DNA of 64,000 nt from contig NZ_OCNH01000003.1 of the NCBI RefSeq assembly GCF_900230225.1, positions 310,001-374,000 of the forward strand, in the 5' to 3' direction. The stretch comes from Spirosoma fluviale (GTDB lineage: Bacteria; Bacteroidota; Bacteroidia; Cytophagales; Spirosomataceae). Under the pieces are notes generated by a model. The model worked only from the letters and a program-made list of their open reading frames with translations. It searched no databases and was not told the origin of the DNA. The position numbers and the translations under genes are program-made. Numbering within the stretch: position 1 is the stretch's first letter; the number at the start of each line of letters is the position of its first letter. Below are positions 17,554-27,415 of the stretch, one piece after another.

Positions 17554-17858
17554 AGTTGGACGATTACTTCTAAATGCCTGTTAAACGTAATTAGTGGCAT
17601 TCAACTTTATTACAGCTGTTGCTATTTGTCATGCGGTCCATTTTCCAGTGTACTAAACCGCCAGGCATTAAAAGCTCCAGATTAGACAGGCAAATGACTA
17701 GTTACATCATTCAATAAAAAGAGCGATTTTACGAACGGTTCACAGGTTTTACGCCGAATTCGACCACTTACTCAAAACTTCAATCGACTTATCCTATATA
17801 CTTTCTGTATCTCTCTTTTTCTTGGTACGTTTAGGCCAGCTTTAACTAAACGACTCCT

Positions 17859-20165
17859 GTGGAAACTACTTCATTAGCTGGCATTTTAGTCGATCTACAA
17901 GTACCCCTGCCTGTGTCTTCCGACGTATCCCCAGAGGCCCCTCAGCACTTTTCTCTCCTGGATTCCGTTTCGGATTCCCTTGAACCACAGACCCTGGTTG
18001 AGCCACTCGATACGTTCCTGCCCCGACTCGAACGGATTACGAAGCTGTCCGGCCCCCGTGTTACGTTAAAATCTTCCCTGGCTGCCTTGTCACGGCAAGT
18101 TTCCCACCGCCAATGGCAAACTACGCTCAACGTGAGTCAGGCTTCCCGGGGCACCTGCTGGGCCTTCGCCGGTATTGCTGCCCTGGAAGCCGCCTACGCC
18201 CGCATTGGGGTGCACGTTGATCTTTCCGAGCACTACTTGTTCCATCTGTCCAAAGCTCACGAAAATCACGTGGGTGGGCCGGGTATTCATTCGCTGGTGG
18301 GTTTTCAGGGCAGTGCCGATATTGTTCATCACCTCGCTTACTGGGCCGTACCCCTTTCTGCTCATGTACCTTATAGTGACCAGGGACCTCTCCAGAATCT
18401 GGCAAATTCTATTCCGAATACCGGAATGGCGCTCTCGGGGTCGGGGGGTGGTACCCGGGAGCAAGCCGACTGGTTTGAGTTCGATCTGCGCAACATCCCC
18501 CTGATGGGGCGTTGGTTTGCCCAGTACCGCGTCAAGACCTTTGGCAAAAAAGATAATTTTACCAACGATGACATACGCCAGACACTATCCGATGGGTATG
18601 ATGTGGTGGTGAATGTTTACGACAAAATTAACGCGGGAGGCCATGTCCTGTTAATTCATGGATACGACGACGATACCAAGACCTTCGCAATCAAAAACTC
18701 GCAGAGTCTGCCCGGTTTTTCCACGATGCTGTATGTCAACGATCCACAGTTTACCATCCAGTATGGTTCGATGTATTTCATCACCGCCGTGCAGCCTGTT
18801 CAGACGCAATGGGCGGCCATGTGGGTGGGCCGCTGGGAAACGGATCATGATGGCTGGCGGGGCAGGTTGATTATCCGCCGGTTTATCAATATCCGGGGCA
18901 ATGGGCAACTGCCCAATCCCGGCAGCCGGATCAGTCTGGGTACCTGGTACGCCGAGGATGGTCGGGTCCTGGATGTAGTGGGTCACTTTGTCGACGATGG
19001 GCGAGGGCTTCATTGCGACATTGGTGGTCAGCCGTTTGAGTTATACCTGCATACCCGCGACCCCTACCGGGCCGGGGGCCGAACCTGGTGGAACAAGTTG
19101 CCTTTTGGGGTCGTCCTGTCGCGGGGGACGGCCGTTGGCGCGGGGTCGGGCTTCGACCGGAGCGAATCAATTGGCATCTGGGACACCGTACACGACGGCT
19201 GGCGGGGTCAACTACGCATCGGCGTCGATCCGTCGTATGTACAGGCGGCCGACGCCGTTACACGCCGGACCTGGATTGACCCCGGCACAACGGCTCACCG
19301 CATCGACACGCATGTCGATTTCGGGGGCGACAACCGTAATCAGTATTTTCAATTACTGCTCCATACGCGCGAAGACGGGTTGATGGGGGGAGTTACCTCC
19401 TGGGGCGGTAAGGATTGGCCCGTAGAAGGTCGCCTTTCGCAGAACCTGTACACCATTACCCCGGAGGGCACGCTCAACTGGTACCGAAACACCGGCCGCG
19501 CCCGGCTGGCGCGCGAATGGGAAGGCCCAAAAGCCGTTGGGAGCGGCTGGGGCGGTTTTAAGACAGTCTTCGGTGGGGGTGACGGCGTGCTCTACGCGAT
19601 TGCTCCGGATGGCAAACTGATGTGGTACTTCCACGATGGCCGCAACCAGGGGCAGTTTCAATGGCAGGGAGGGAAAGAAGTGGGAACCGGCTGGGCATCG
19701 TTCGCTCGGGTCTTTGCGGGTGATGGGGGCGTCATCTATGCTGTCGCGACAGATGGCCGACTGCTATGGTATCGGCACCTGGGCCGGCGGGATGGCAGCG
19801 CTCGCTGGCAAGGGCCTTTCCAGGTTGGTACGGGGTGGAACGGCTTTATTGCCTTGGTGGCGGGTCCTGACGGGTGCCTTTATGGCACGCAACCTGACGG
19901 CTCCCTGCTTTGGTACCGCCATTATGGCTACGATCAGGGCTATCCCATCTGGCACGGTCCCGTGCGGGTAGGCAGCGGCTGGCAGGGTTATGATAAGATC
20001 TGGGCGGTTGGCAATGGGTACATCTATGGACGCACGGCGGCTAATGGCGGTGACCTGTGGTTATGGCGTCATCATGGGTTTCTTACGGGTGAGGCCTCCT
20101 GGACCAATGGCGTGAAAGTCGGCAACGGCTGGGGGGGCGGTATGCGGGAAGTCATTGCTACCTAG
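17859..20165 (+). CDS. Papain-like cysteine protease fused to a five-bladed tachylectin-type propeller
   Basis: 768 residues. The GTG start at 17859 is the first possible start after an in-frame TAA. No signal peptide is evident. Residues about 80-315 form a peptidase C1-like domain: QASRGTCWAFAG has the oxyanion Gln (about 95) and nucleophile Cys (about 100), GGHVLLIHGYD the catalytic His (about 262) and FAIKNSQ the Asn (about 280). Residues about 320-510 hold two repeats built around HDGWRG. From about 515 to the end are five blades of about 48 residues, each with a DG(x)LLWYRH-like strand and a closing GW(x)GF, matching the tachylectin-2 architecture (a five-bladed lectin binding GlcNAc/GalNAc). 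A lectin-targeted protease is a reasonable inference; substrate and export route are unknown. The next gene (158 bp on) is probably linked. Confidence 0.75.
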   Translation: METTSLAGILVDLQVPLPVSSDVSPEAPQHFSLLDSVSDSLEPQTLVEPLDTFLPRLERITKLSGPRVTLKSSLAALSRQVSHRQWQTTLNVSQASRGTCWAFAGIAALEAAYARIGVHVDLSEHYLFHLSKAHENHVGGPGIHSLVGFQGSADIVHHLAYWAVPLSAHVPYSDQGPLQNLANSIPNTGMALSGSGGGTREQADWFEFDLRNIPLMGRWFAQYRVKTFGKKDNFTNDDIRQTLSDGYDVVVNVYDKINAGGHVLLIHGYDDDTKTFAIKNSQSLPGFSTMLYVNDPQFTIQYGSMYFITAVQPVQTQWAAMWVGRWETDHDGWRGRLIIRRFINIRGNGQLPNPGSRISLGTWYAEDGRVLDVVGHFVDDGRGLHCDIGGQPFELYLHTRDPYRAGGRTWWNKLPFGVVLSRGTAVGAGSGFDRSESIGIWDTVHDGWRGQLRIGVDPSYVQAADAVTRRTWIDPGTTAHRIDTHVDFGGDNRNQYFQLLLHTREDGLMGGVTSWGGKDWPVEGRLSQNLYTITPEGTLNWYRNTGRARLAREWEGPKAVGSGWGGFKTVFGGGDGVLYAIAPDGKLMWYFHDGRNQGQFQWQGGKEVGTGWASFARVFAGDGGVIYAVATDGRLLWYRHLGRRDGSARWQGPFQVGTGWNGFIALVAGPDGCLYGTQPDGSLLWYRHYGYDQGYPIWHGPVRVGSGWQGYDKIWAVGNGYIYGRTAANGGDLWLWRHHGFLTGEASWTNGVKVGNGWGGGMREVIAT

Positions 20166-20323
20166 GAATTGAGGGTAAGACTAACCCTACATGAGGTTTA
20201 TCGATGGCTTTTTGAGTTACCCCAACGGAACTCGTTGATTACCTATCAGCCGACAGAATCGCTTAGACGAAGACCAGGGATGATGACAAATCGATTTTAA
20301 ACAAAATTTGGCAGCAGGTTTCT

Positions 20324-22921
20324 ATGGCACTCATACAAGTTCTAAGTACAACCCGAGTTGGGCAACTTACAGGAAGCACGGATCTGGGTGCCCAACACCC
20401 AAAATGGCCCTTGCTGGTGGATGCTCAACACTTCCCACTGCTCAATGATACCGGACATTGGGGCGCTCAGGGGGCCGACCTCGGTGCGAATACGGAGCAT
20501 TCGGATGGTCGGCTTTACATCTTTTTCGGCGATACCACAAAAACGCAGAACAGTCCCAATAAACAGAATACAGACCTGGTGGCATGGACCGATGAAACAA
20601 ACGTGCTCGAGCATGGAGGCCACCTTGCCCTGGGCTTGAATTTCACGCTTCCATTTGAGCCGACCTCCGTACCCGGACAGCCAGACTGGCGTTTTTGCGG
20701 AAAATGCAGTACGCTTTTCTGGGACGGTGATGCCCACTTTAAAGGCGTTTGTTCAAAAGGAAGAGGGCACACCGCCATTGGGCTACGATTCGTGCTGCCT
20801 TTCGAGCCCACTTCAGTATCCGGGCAACCGGAATGGCGTTTCTGCGGTAAATGCGCTGGATTATTCTGGAATGGAGAGGCCAATAAGGGGGCTTGTCCAA
20901 CAGGAGGGATGCACGAAGCCATTGGCTTTCGGTTCGTTATCCCCTTTGGAACGACTGCCATAGCGGGGCAGCCGAATTGGCGATTTTGTGGGAATTGTCG
21001 GGGACTTTTTTGGGATGGTGATGCAAACAAGGGCCTCTGTACGGGTGCTCCGGGTGGGGGCTTTCATCTACATGGAGTGCTGAACAATACAGGCATATTC
21101 GACCCTTTCAGTGCCGACCCGCCCATTGGACAGACACTTAGCCTTGAAGTGCCAAACGGGGCATTCAGCTACGCTGGAAAAGTGTATGTTTTTGCTGGCA
21201 TTGGCGATCCCAAGTACACAAATGAACCCCCGCGCTTTGGCGATCCGGCCGTAGGTGCTTACTTAGTTAGTAAAGCACGTCCTGACTTGCCTGGTCCCTA
21301 TCGCAAAGAATTCCTTTACAGTCCGAGGATCGGATGGTGTCCGACGGATGAACGTCGCAACGTCCTGGAAAGCCACCAGCCACTAGGTTTCAAATTTATT
21401 GTGTCTCATAGTATACCGGTTAGCTCAACCCAGCAAGGCGACTGGCGTTTCTGTGCAAAATGCGCAACGATGTTCTGGGACGGAGATGCAACCGATAAGG
21501 GTATATGCTCCCGAGGAGGGAGTCACAAAGCAGTGGGATTTTCTTATGTATTAACCCACTCTGTCGGGGAAGATAGCCAAAACCAGGCAAACTGGCATCG
21601 ATGCCGAAAATGCGCGGCCTTATTTTGGAATGGGAACCCCCAGCAAAGAGGTTTATGTCCCGGAGGAGACACCCACGAACCAACGGGGGTCAACCTGGTT
21701 ATGCCTCATAGCAGCCTTAACGAAGATCCCCATCGCCAATTGAACTGGCGCTTTTGTAGAAAGTGTGGTGGCTTGTTTTGGGATGGTGATGGTAGTTTCA
21801 AAGGTACCTGTTCCACCGATGGCAGAGGACACGAAGCCATTGGATTCAATTTTGCCCTGGCACATGATGTGAATGAAGATGGGCAAAACCAGCAGCATTG
21901 GCGCTTCTGTAAAAAGTGTGCCGGCCTATTTTGGAACGGTGACCAAACGAATAAGGGGATATGCCCCAGCGGGAACAGCCACGAGGCCATTGGCTTCAAT
22001 TTTGTGTTGCCCCATGACGTAGGTGACAATGCGCAGAATCAGCATAATTGGCGTTTTTGTGGGAAGTGTAGCGGCTTGTTTTGGGACGGCGACAGTGGTT
22101 TCAAGGGTACCTGCTCTAAAGATAGCAGAGGACACGAAGCCATTGGCTTTAATTTCGTACTACCTCATAACCCGGGAGAAGATGTTCACAATCAAGGCGG
22201 TTGGCGATTTTGCACGAAATGCTCTGGCCTGGTCTGGACACAACAACCGGATCTTTTCTCCTGGGTGGCCCCCTGTGTAATACAAACGGCCGCCCATCCG
22301 GGTCTTCCTGAAAGTCCTCATCCACTCGGCCTGGTTATGTTTGGCTTTGGTTTTTCGGCAACGCCCGGTATTCGGCTGGCCTGGATGCCGCTGAAGACGC
22401 CCAGTTCTCCTCAACTGCAGGACATACTGTATTTCACCGGTAATGAAACAGAACCATGGTCGAACGAGGCTGATGGGGCTGCTTTACTTCTATCACGTGC
22501 CAACACGTACACCCACCTGTCGGCAGCCTGGCTGGAAGGGCCCCAGCGGTGGATTCTGCTCTACTCCAACGCCGTAGATGATTTAAGCGCCCCCAATAAG
22601 TTTCAACTGCCGACTGTAGCCCGATTCGGGACCACACTTTTTGACTGGTCGGAGGAGATTGAAATTTTTAATCCCTTGCGAGAACAAGCGTATGGCAAGT
22701 ACATGCACAAAATAGGCCGTGATCGCATTCATCCGGACGTCCCACCGCAGCAAGACCCTACCAAGCCCGAGCATGATGGCTGGTCTTATGGCGCATTCCT
22801 GCTAAACCGGTTTACAGAATGGAATGAACACACCCGCGAATTAACTATTTACTATTTGCTTTCGCTCAGTTCGCCTTATCAGGTACAGTTGATGCATTCA
22901 CGTTTGCTTATTCCGGACTAG
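20324..22921 (+). CDS. Propeller-like protein with nine CxxC...C...H repeats
   Basis: 865 residues. The N-terminus (QGADLGANTEHSDGRLYIFF then GDT) and the C-terminal third (GAALLLSRANTYTHLS, WEL-type strands) resemble DUF4185-like propeller proteins. Inserted in two blocks (about 95-250 and about 340-650) are nine repeats of about 50 residues: three, then six, the last one truncated. The unit is WRFCxKCxxLFWDGD, then KGxC, then HEAIGFNFVLPHD. Cys-x2-Cys, a third Cys and a His per repeat suggest a zinc-ribbon-like metal site. Similar repeat units are known to me only from uncharacterised proteins of other phyla. No signal peptide. The function is unknown; pairing with the upstream protease suggests one system. 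Confidence 0.65.
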   Translation: MALIQVLSTTRVGQLTGSTDLGAQHPKWPLLVDAQHFPLLNDTGHWGAQGADLGANTEHSDGRLYIFFGDTTKTQNSPNKQNTDLVAWTDETNVLEHGGHLALGLNFTLPFEPTSVPGQPDWRFCGKCSTLFWDGDAHFKGVCSKGRGHTAIGLRFVLPFEPTSVSGQPEWRFCGKCAGLFWNGEANKGACPTGGMHEAIGFRFVIPFGTTAIAGQPNWRFCGNCRGLFWDGDANKGLCTGAPGGGFHLHGVLNNTGIFDPFSADPPIGQTLSLEVPNGAFSYAGKVYVFAGIGDPKYTNEPPRFGDPAVGAYLVSKARPDLPGPYRKEFLYSPRIGWCPTDERRNVLESHQPLGFKFIVSHSIPVSSTQQGDWRFCAKCATMFWDGDATDKGICSRGGSHKAVGFSYVLTHSVGEDSQNQANWHRCRKCAALFWNGNPQQRGLCPGGDTHEPTGVNLVMPHSSLNEDPHRQLNWRFCRKCGGLFWDGDGSFKGTCSTDGRGHEAIGFNFALAHDVNEDGQNQQHWRFCKKCAGLFWNGDQTNKGICPSGNSHEAIGFNFVLPHDVGDNAQNQHNWRFCGKCSGLFWDGDSGFKGTCSKDSRGHEAIGFNFVLPHNPGEDVHNQGGWRFCTKCSGLVWTQQPDLFSWVAPCVIQTAAHPGLPESPHPLGLVMFGFGFSATPGIRLAWMPLKTPSSPQLQDILYFTGNETEPWSNEADGAALLLSRANTYTHLSAAWLEGPQRWILLYSNAVDDLSAPNKFQLPTVARFGTTLFDWSEEIEIFNPLREQAYGKYMHKIGRDRIHPDVPPQQDPTKPEHDGWSYGAFLLNRFTEWNEHTRELTIYYLLSLSSPYQVQLMHSRLLIPD

Positions 22922-22951
22922 TTAACTTCTGTTAGCCAATTAAGTAATGGA

Positions 22952-22995
22952 CAAAGACCTGCTCTATGACACCTTGATCCTGGAGCAGGTCTTTG
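22952..22995 (+). terminator. Perfect 13-bp hairpin after the cassette
   Basis: CAAAGACCTGCTC (22952-22964) and GAGCAGGTCTTTG (22983-22995) are exact reverse complements, 31 bp after the stop codon of the repeat protein. It probably ends transcription of the two-gene cassette. Confidence 0.7.
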
Positions 22996-23001
22996 AACAA
23001 A

Positions 23002-23085
23002 GGCGTAGGGACGGATGGTGTTGGACAGATAATGTAAAATCCCAGTCTCACAATTCGCTCGGCCAAATGAACGCTTATCCCGACT
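23002..23085 (+). repeat. Intergenic hairpin repeat, copy 6 (3' part degenerate)
   Basis: GGCGTAGGGACGGATGG, TTGGACAGATAATGTAAAA and CAGTCTCACAATTCGCTCGG align with the left half of copies 2 and 3. The 3' arm with GGGCGTTT is missing or eroded. It lies directly after the hairpin at 22952-22995. Confidence 0.65.
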
Positions 23086-23332
23086 GACGGAAACTGTCTA
23101 ACCCTTGTCTTGTTAAGGAATACGCACAGCTGACGATTGGACAGGTTCAGGTTCGGCTGAAAGACCTGCCAATCACTATCCGGGACTTAAGGTTAGGGCA
23201 GCCCCGTTTGGCCCAAACCCTACATACAGTAAGATACCGTAATTGTTGATTTGTTCATCAGGACGTTTCGTATCTTGCTTCACTTGGCCCTGTCACGAAA
23301 CGCGCGGATGCCTTACGACACTCAACGATTGG

Positions 23333-25574
23333 ATGAACTCAACCTTTACCGAAACCTCGCCCGCCCTGCTACAGGCGATTGTAGACCACTCCCTGATGAA
23401 TACCTACGCGGCCCGCGCTGTACGAGATACCCAGACGGGGGAGTTGGTTGACTTTCAGATTTACGTGAGCAACCCCGCTTTCTGCCGACACGTCCGGCAT
23501 ACCCAAACCGACCTGCAATCGCACACCCTGCTGACGCTGTTTCCCATACTCAATGAGACTGCCTTTTTTGCCGCTTACCGGCAGGTCGTCGAGACGGGGG
23601 AGCCCTTCGAGGGAGAACAGGAATATCCCGGTCTCCAAGGCCACTTCTGGTATCAGACAGCGGTTAAAAAATTAGAGGATGGCATCCTGGTTAACTTCAT
23701 CGACATCACCGAGCAAAAAGAGGCCTCCCTAACCCTGCAACGACAGGCCCAGCTCCTGGATGGTATCTTCAACGGCTCCCTCAACGGCCTGTTCGCCCTG
23801 AAAGCCATTCGGAACCCTGCCAAAGAAGGGGGAGTCGAGCCGATCATCGATTTTCAGATCATCCAGGCCAACCAAATGGCCGCCCGGATAACCCGTCAGC
23901 CGGTTGAGACCATGGTTGGCGAGCGGTTTAGCCTGTTTTTTCCCGGCTACCTACCCAGTGGGCTGTTCCAGCAGTACGTCCGCACGATTGAGACGGGCCA
24001 GCGGCAGGAAATCGAACTCTACTATCCCTATGATGAAGCAGCAGCCTGGTACTGGGTTGGATCAGAACCCTTCGGTGACGGGGTGATCCTGACGTTTCTG
24101 GACATCACCCAGCGCAAAGCGGACCAACTGGTGGCCGAACAGCAAACCGCCCTTCTTCAAACGACGCTCGATGCGTCCATCAGCAGTATTATGGCCATGA
24201 CCGCCCTTCGAAACGAGCAGGGCCAGATCATTGATTTCCGGATGGATAAGGCCAACCGGGCTGTCGAGCGAAGCTTAGGAAAAACACCCGCCCAGTTGGA
24301 AGGCCGCACGTTGCTGAGCGTCTATCCGGGTAACGTGGAAAGCGGTTTTTTTGCCCTCTACGCTGAAGCCGCTGACACGGGGAAGCTTCACCAAGCCACT
24401 CAGCATTACACCGACGTGAATGGGTTCGAGGGCTGGTTCGAGGTCTCGGCGGTACGGCACGGACCCGATAAAATCGTACTCACGTTTATGAACGTGACCG
24501 ACTACAAGCAGACCGAAGCGCTGGTGCGCCAGCAAGCCGACTTACTCCAAAGCGTATTAGATGCGACTATGAATACGGTGGCGACCTATCAGGCCGTTCG
24601 CGACCCACAGTCGGGCCGAATTATCGATTTCCGTTTTACGATGGCCAATCAGGCAGCCTTAGGGGTGATTGAGCTGACGGCCGATGAGCTGTACGCCAAA
24701 ATCCTGCTGGAAGTAAGCCCTGACCTGGTCAATCAGGCGGTGTTCGATCAGTACGTCAGCGTTGTCCAAACCGGCCTGCCCACCACGCTGGAACGGTATC
24801 GGCAGGGGCGCTGGTTTTTAGCCACCGCTGTACGCTTCGGTAAGGATGGTCTGCTGACCTCGTCCATCGATATTACCGCAAACAAGCAGACACAGCTACA
24901 AATTGAGCGGCTAAACGTCCAACTTCAGCGCAGCAACGACGGCTTAGGCCAGTTTGCCGCCATCGCTTCGCACGATTTACAGGAGCCACTACGCAAAATA
25001 ATAGCCTTTGGCGACCTCCTGTTGGACCAATACGCGCCCGCCCTGGGCGAGGGAGCCGACCTGTTGCGCCGGATGCAGGCCGCTGCCGGTCGGATGCAGA
25101 CGCTGATCCTCGATTTACTGGCCCTCTCCCAATTATCGAAAAATGACGAACAGCTTCATCAGCCCGTCGCGCTCACTAAACTGGTAACTCCAACTCCGGC
25201 AGGCGTTTCAGAACCTGCTCACCAACGCACTCAAATTCAGCAAGCCCGGTCAGTCGCCCCGCGTAACGGTACGGAGTGAGTTACTGAACCGGTCTGACCT
25301 GCCCACTGGCATAACCCTGCCTGGAGAGTTCACCCAAACTTATTGGCAAATCACGGTGGCCGACAACGGCATTGGCTTTAGCGATGCCTATCGGGAGAAA
25401 ATCTTCGGGGCTTTCGAGCGGCTGCACGGGCGCACCAGTCCATACAGCGGATCAGGCATTGGGCTATCCATCGTTCGCCGGGTGATGGAAAACCACCAGG
25501 GTGCCGTAACGGCCCACAGCGTAGAGGGGGAGGGTGCCACGTTTACGCTCTATTTTCCGGTTGAGGCCAATTAG
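23333..25574 (+). pseudogene. Four-PAS sensor histidine kinase with a deletion in the HisKA-HATPase linker
   Basis: The first frame (to 25279) encodes four PAS modules of about 130 residues, each opening with a (L)LQ(s/t)xxDxx element and containing a GxIIDFRxxxAN strand, then the HisKA box ASHDLQEPLRKIIAFGD. After LTKLV (near 25190) the frame changes; another frame gives LQLRQAFQNLLTNALKF (N box), VADNGIGFSD (G1) and GSGIGLSIVRRVMENH (G2), ending at 25574. The roughly 30-35 residues that join HisKA and N box in the similar kinase at 2664-4153 are absent, so this is a deletion with frame loss, not a single-base error. The start at the ATG 23333 is preferred over an upstream TTG because the first PAS begins there. 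A truncated PAS-HisKA product could persist. Confidence 0.8.
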
Positions 25575-25675
25575 CTTCGCTTCCTTACGGCGTAGGTGAC
25601 TGATTGAGCCGCGGTGGCTGGTCGGAAGGCCAAGCGTGGCCCGGCCAATCCAGGCCGCACCAACACCGTCAGCGG

Positions 25676-25780
25676 TGCAGGACTACTTGACAAATGGTAG
25701 AAAGTTAGCGTCTCGCAAAAACGCTCCCTCCAGAGACGTAGAAGCACTCATGTACCTGCTTCCTAAATTTGGCGTGTCAC
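25676..25780 (+). repeat. Intergenic hairpin repeat, copy 7
   Basis: TGCAGGACTACTTGACAAATGG, then GCGTCTCGCAAAAACGCTCC (about 25708-25727), AGAGACGTAGAAG, TCATGTACCTGCTTCCTAAA and TTTGGCGTGTCAC. GTCTC and GAGAC can pair across the AAACGCTCC loop. It separates the broken kinase from ccmC. Confidence 0.75.
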
Positions 25781-25907
25781 AAAATAGTAAACTTGCCAGA
25801 ATTTAACGGGTAAAGCGTCAGATGCAAGTCAAGAATAGGGCAATAAGCCACCTCCGGCAGTAGGAAACACAATTGTAACACTCTGTTATAAAAATCCTGT
25901 TTGTGTT

Positions 25908-26630
25908 ATGCTTAAGCATTGGTGGAAAGCCTTAACCATTCTGATTCTGGCCTATGTCTTCATCGCGGGTTTGATGAGCCCGGTGCCAAAATTACCCATT
26001 TTACATGAAGCCATCCGCAATACATTCTTCCATCCCCCTCTTTGGATCGCCATGATGGTCCTGCTGTTCGCATCGGCCATCTTCTCGATCCGCTATTTAA
26101 GAAAGGGAAAGCTGGATGACGATCTTATTTCGGTTGAGCTGGCGAACTCGGCCCTCTTATTTGGGGTGTTAGGCTGTATTACCGGATCAGTGTGGGCTTA
26201 TTTCGCCTGGGGCGATTTGTGGCCCAACGATCCTAAAACTAATGGCGTAGCCGTGGGCATGCTGTTGTATCTAGCCTATTTTGTGTTACGGGGGTCAGTG
26301 GATGATGAGATGCGTCGTGCCAGGATATCAGCAGTTTATAACATCTTTGCCTTTGCTGTTTTCATCCCCCTCATCCTCATCCTACCCCGATTGACGGATT
26401 CGTTACATCCTGGTAACGGAGGGAATCCAGGGTTTAACCAATACGATGCCGCAGATTCCATCAAGCGCATCATCAGACCTGCTTTTGTGGGCTTCACTTT
26501 ACTTGGTTTTTGGATTACTCAGCTTCGGGTCAGATTACGCCGGTTGGAAACGTTGTTAGATGAGCAGGACGACCTGAACAAGACATCGACTCGGCAGTCA
26601 TCCGATTTACAAAATACACCAGACTTATAA
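25908..26630 (+). CDS. ccmC: CcmC-like haem export/cytochrome c biogenesis membrane protein
   Basis: 240 residues with six hydrophobic segments. The Trp-rich motif WAYFAWGDLWPNDPK (about 100-115) matches the WWD haem-handling loop of the CcmC/CcsA superfamily. Conserved His residues lie in periplasmic loops, as expected for axial haem ligands. In system I, CcmC loads haem onto CcmE with CcmA, CcmB and CcmD. Here only a CcmD-like gene follows; ccmA, ccmB and ccmE are not in the window. It could be a relocated or second copy. The C-terminus (RLETLLDEQDDLNKT) is longer and more charged than usual. Confidence 0.75.
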   Translation: MLKHWWKALTILILAYVFIAGLMSPVPKLPILHEAIRNTFFHPPLWIAMMVLLFASAIFSIRYLRKGKLDDDLISVELANSALLFGVLGCITGSVWAYFAWGDLWPNDPKTNGVAVGMLLYLAYFVLRGSVDDEMRRARISAVYNIFAFAVFIPLILILPRLTDSLHPGNGGNPGFNQYDAADSIKRIIRPAFVGFTLLGFWITQLRVRLRRLETLLDEQDDLNKTSTRQSSDLQNTPDL

Positions 26631-26640
26631 TGAACTATTT

Positions 26641-26787
26641 ATGGATCAGCTAACGGACTTATTACGCCAGGATGGTAAGATATGGGTGGTTGTAGCGGTG
26701 ATGGGCATTGTCCTAATAGGCTGGTTAGTGTATCTGGTTGGGATTGGTCACCGAGTCAGCAAAATTGAGAGACGAGCTCATAGGTAG
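26641..26787 (+). CDS. ccmD: CcmD-like small membrane protein
   Basis: 48 residues, 10 bp after the ccmC stop. One hydrophobic segment (IWVVVAVMGIVLIGWLVYLV) is followed by a basic cytoplasmic tail (GHRVSKIERRAHR). This topology and the K-IE-R tail are as in the CcmD subunits encoded next to ccmC in Bacteroidota, which stabilise the CcmC-haem-CcmE complex. The position supports the assignment more than the sequence does. Confidence 0.65.
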   Translation: MDQLTDLLRQDGKIWVVVAVMGIVLIGWLVYLVGIGHRVSKIERRAHR

Positions 26788-26885
26788 TGTTTCTCATTAA
26801 AGGCTCGATTCGGTTTATACTGAACTACTCGCAAGTGATGGATTTTTGGTCCGCCGTTGCGGTATCAAACGACATACACACCCCA

Positions 26886-27290
26886 TCAAGGGCAGTGGGT
26901 GGGCTTGTGTGCATCATAGCTGATAAAGAAGTTAATCCAAGTCAAGCGCGCCAGCCGGAAGACCACCGGTGTCAACACGATCAGCAACGTGATCAATAGG
27001 GTTAAAAAATAACTCAATTCTATCTCTACCATTACCTGAAAGGCCACAAAACAACTAACGATCAGAGCCGTATAATACGCGTAACTTACATACATGGCGC
27101 CGGTGTAATAGCCCGGCTCTCGCTCAAAGCGTTCACCACAACAGCTACACAGTGGATTCATCTGATCAAATCGCCTGAGGTTATAGGGGTTATTGACCGA
27201 AAAGAATCTTCCCTTCTGACAACGGGGACAGGTATTGAAAAGGATGCTGTAGAGTTTAGTGCCTTTTCCCATAGTGTTGGTAGGATGCAT
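26886..27290 (-). CDS. DUF983 family membrane protein
   Basis: 134 residues. The N-terminal zinc-ribbon-like part has two CxxC pairs (CPRCQKG and CSCCGE) and two hydrophobic segments follow (about 70-110), matching DUF983. PGYYTGAMYVSYA is the family hallmark. DUF983 genes often occur near cytochrome oxidase or haem genes, consistent with ccmC/ccmD nearby, though it is convergent with them. Function unknown. Confidence 0.85.
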   Translation of the reverse strand: MHPTNTMGKGTKLYSILFNTCPRCQKGRFFSVNNPYNLRRFDQMNPLCSCCGERFEREPGYYTGAMYVSYAYYTALIVSCFVAFQVMVEIELSYFLTLLITLLIVLTPVVFRLARLTWINFFISYDAHKPTHCP

Positions 27291-27415
27291 AGCTTTCGCT
27301 CAAAAAAAAGACGCTAAGCGCATTGACTAATTGGTATACCTTTATGACCATTTTATCCGCCACTTTGTTTACCATAATAAGGCTACTTACCCATTGGCTA
27401 AAGCCAAGCGTACTT

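Noticed and set aside
23109..23249. 46-codon open stretch (QLTIGQVQVRLKDLPITI) before the four-PAS kinase
   Set aside because: Protein-like composition but no recognisable family and no start.
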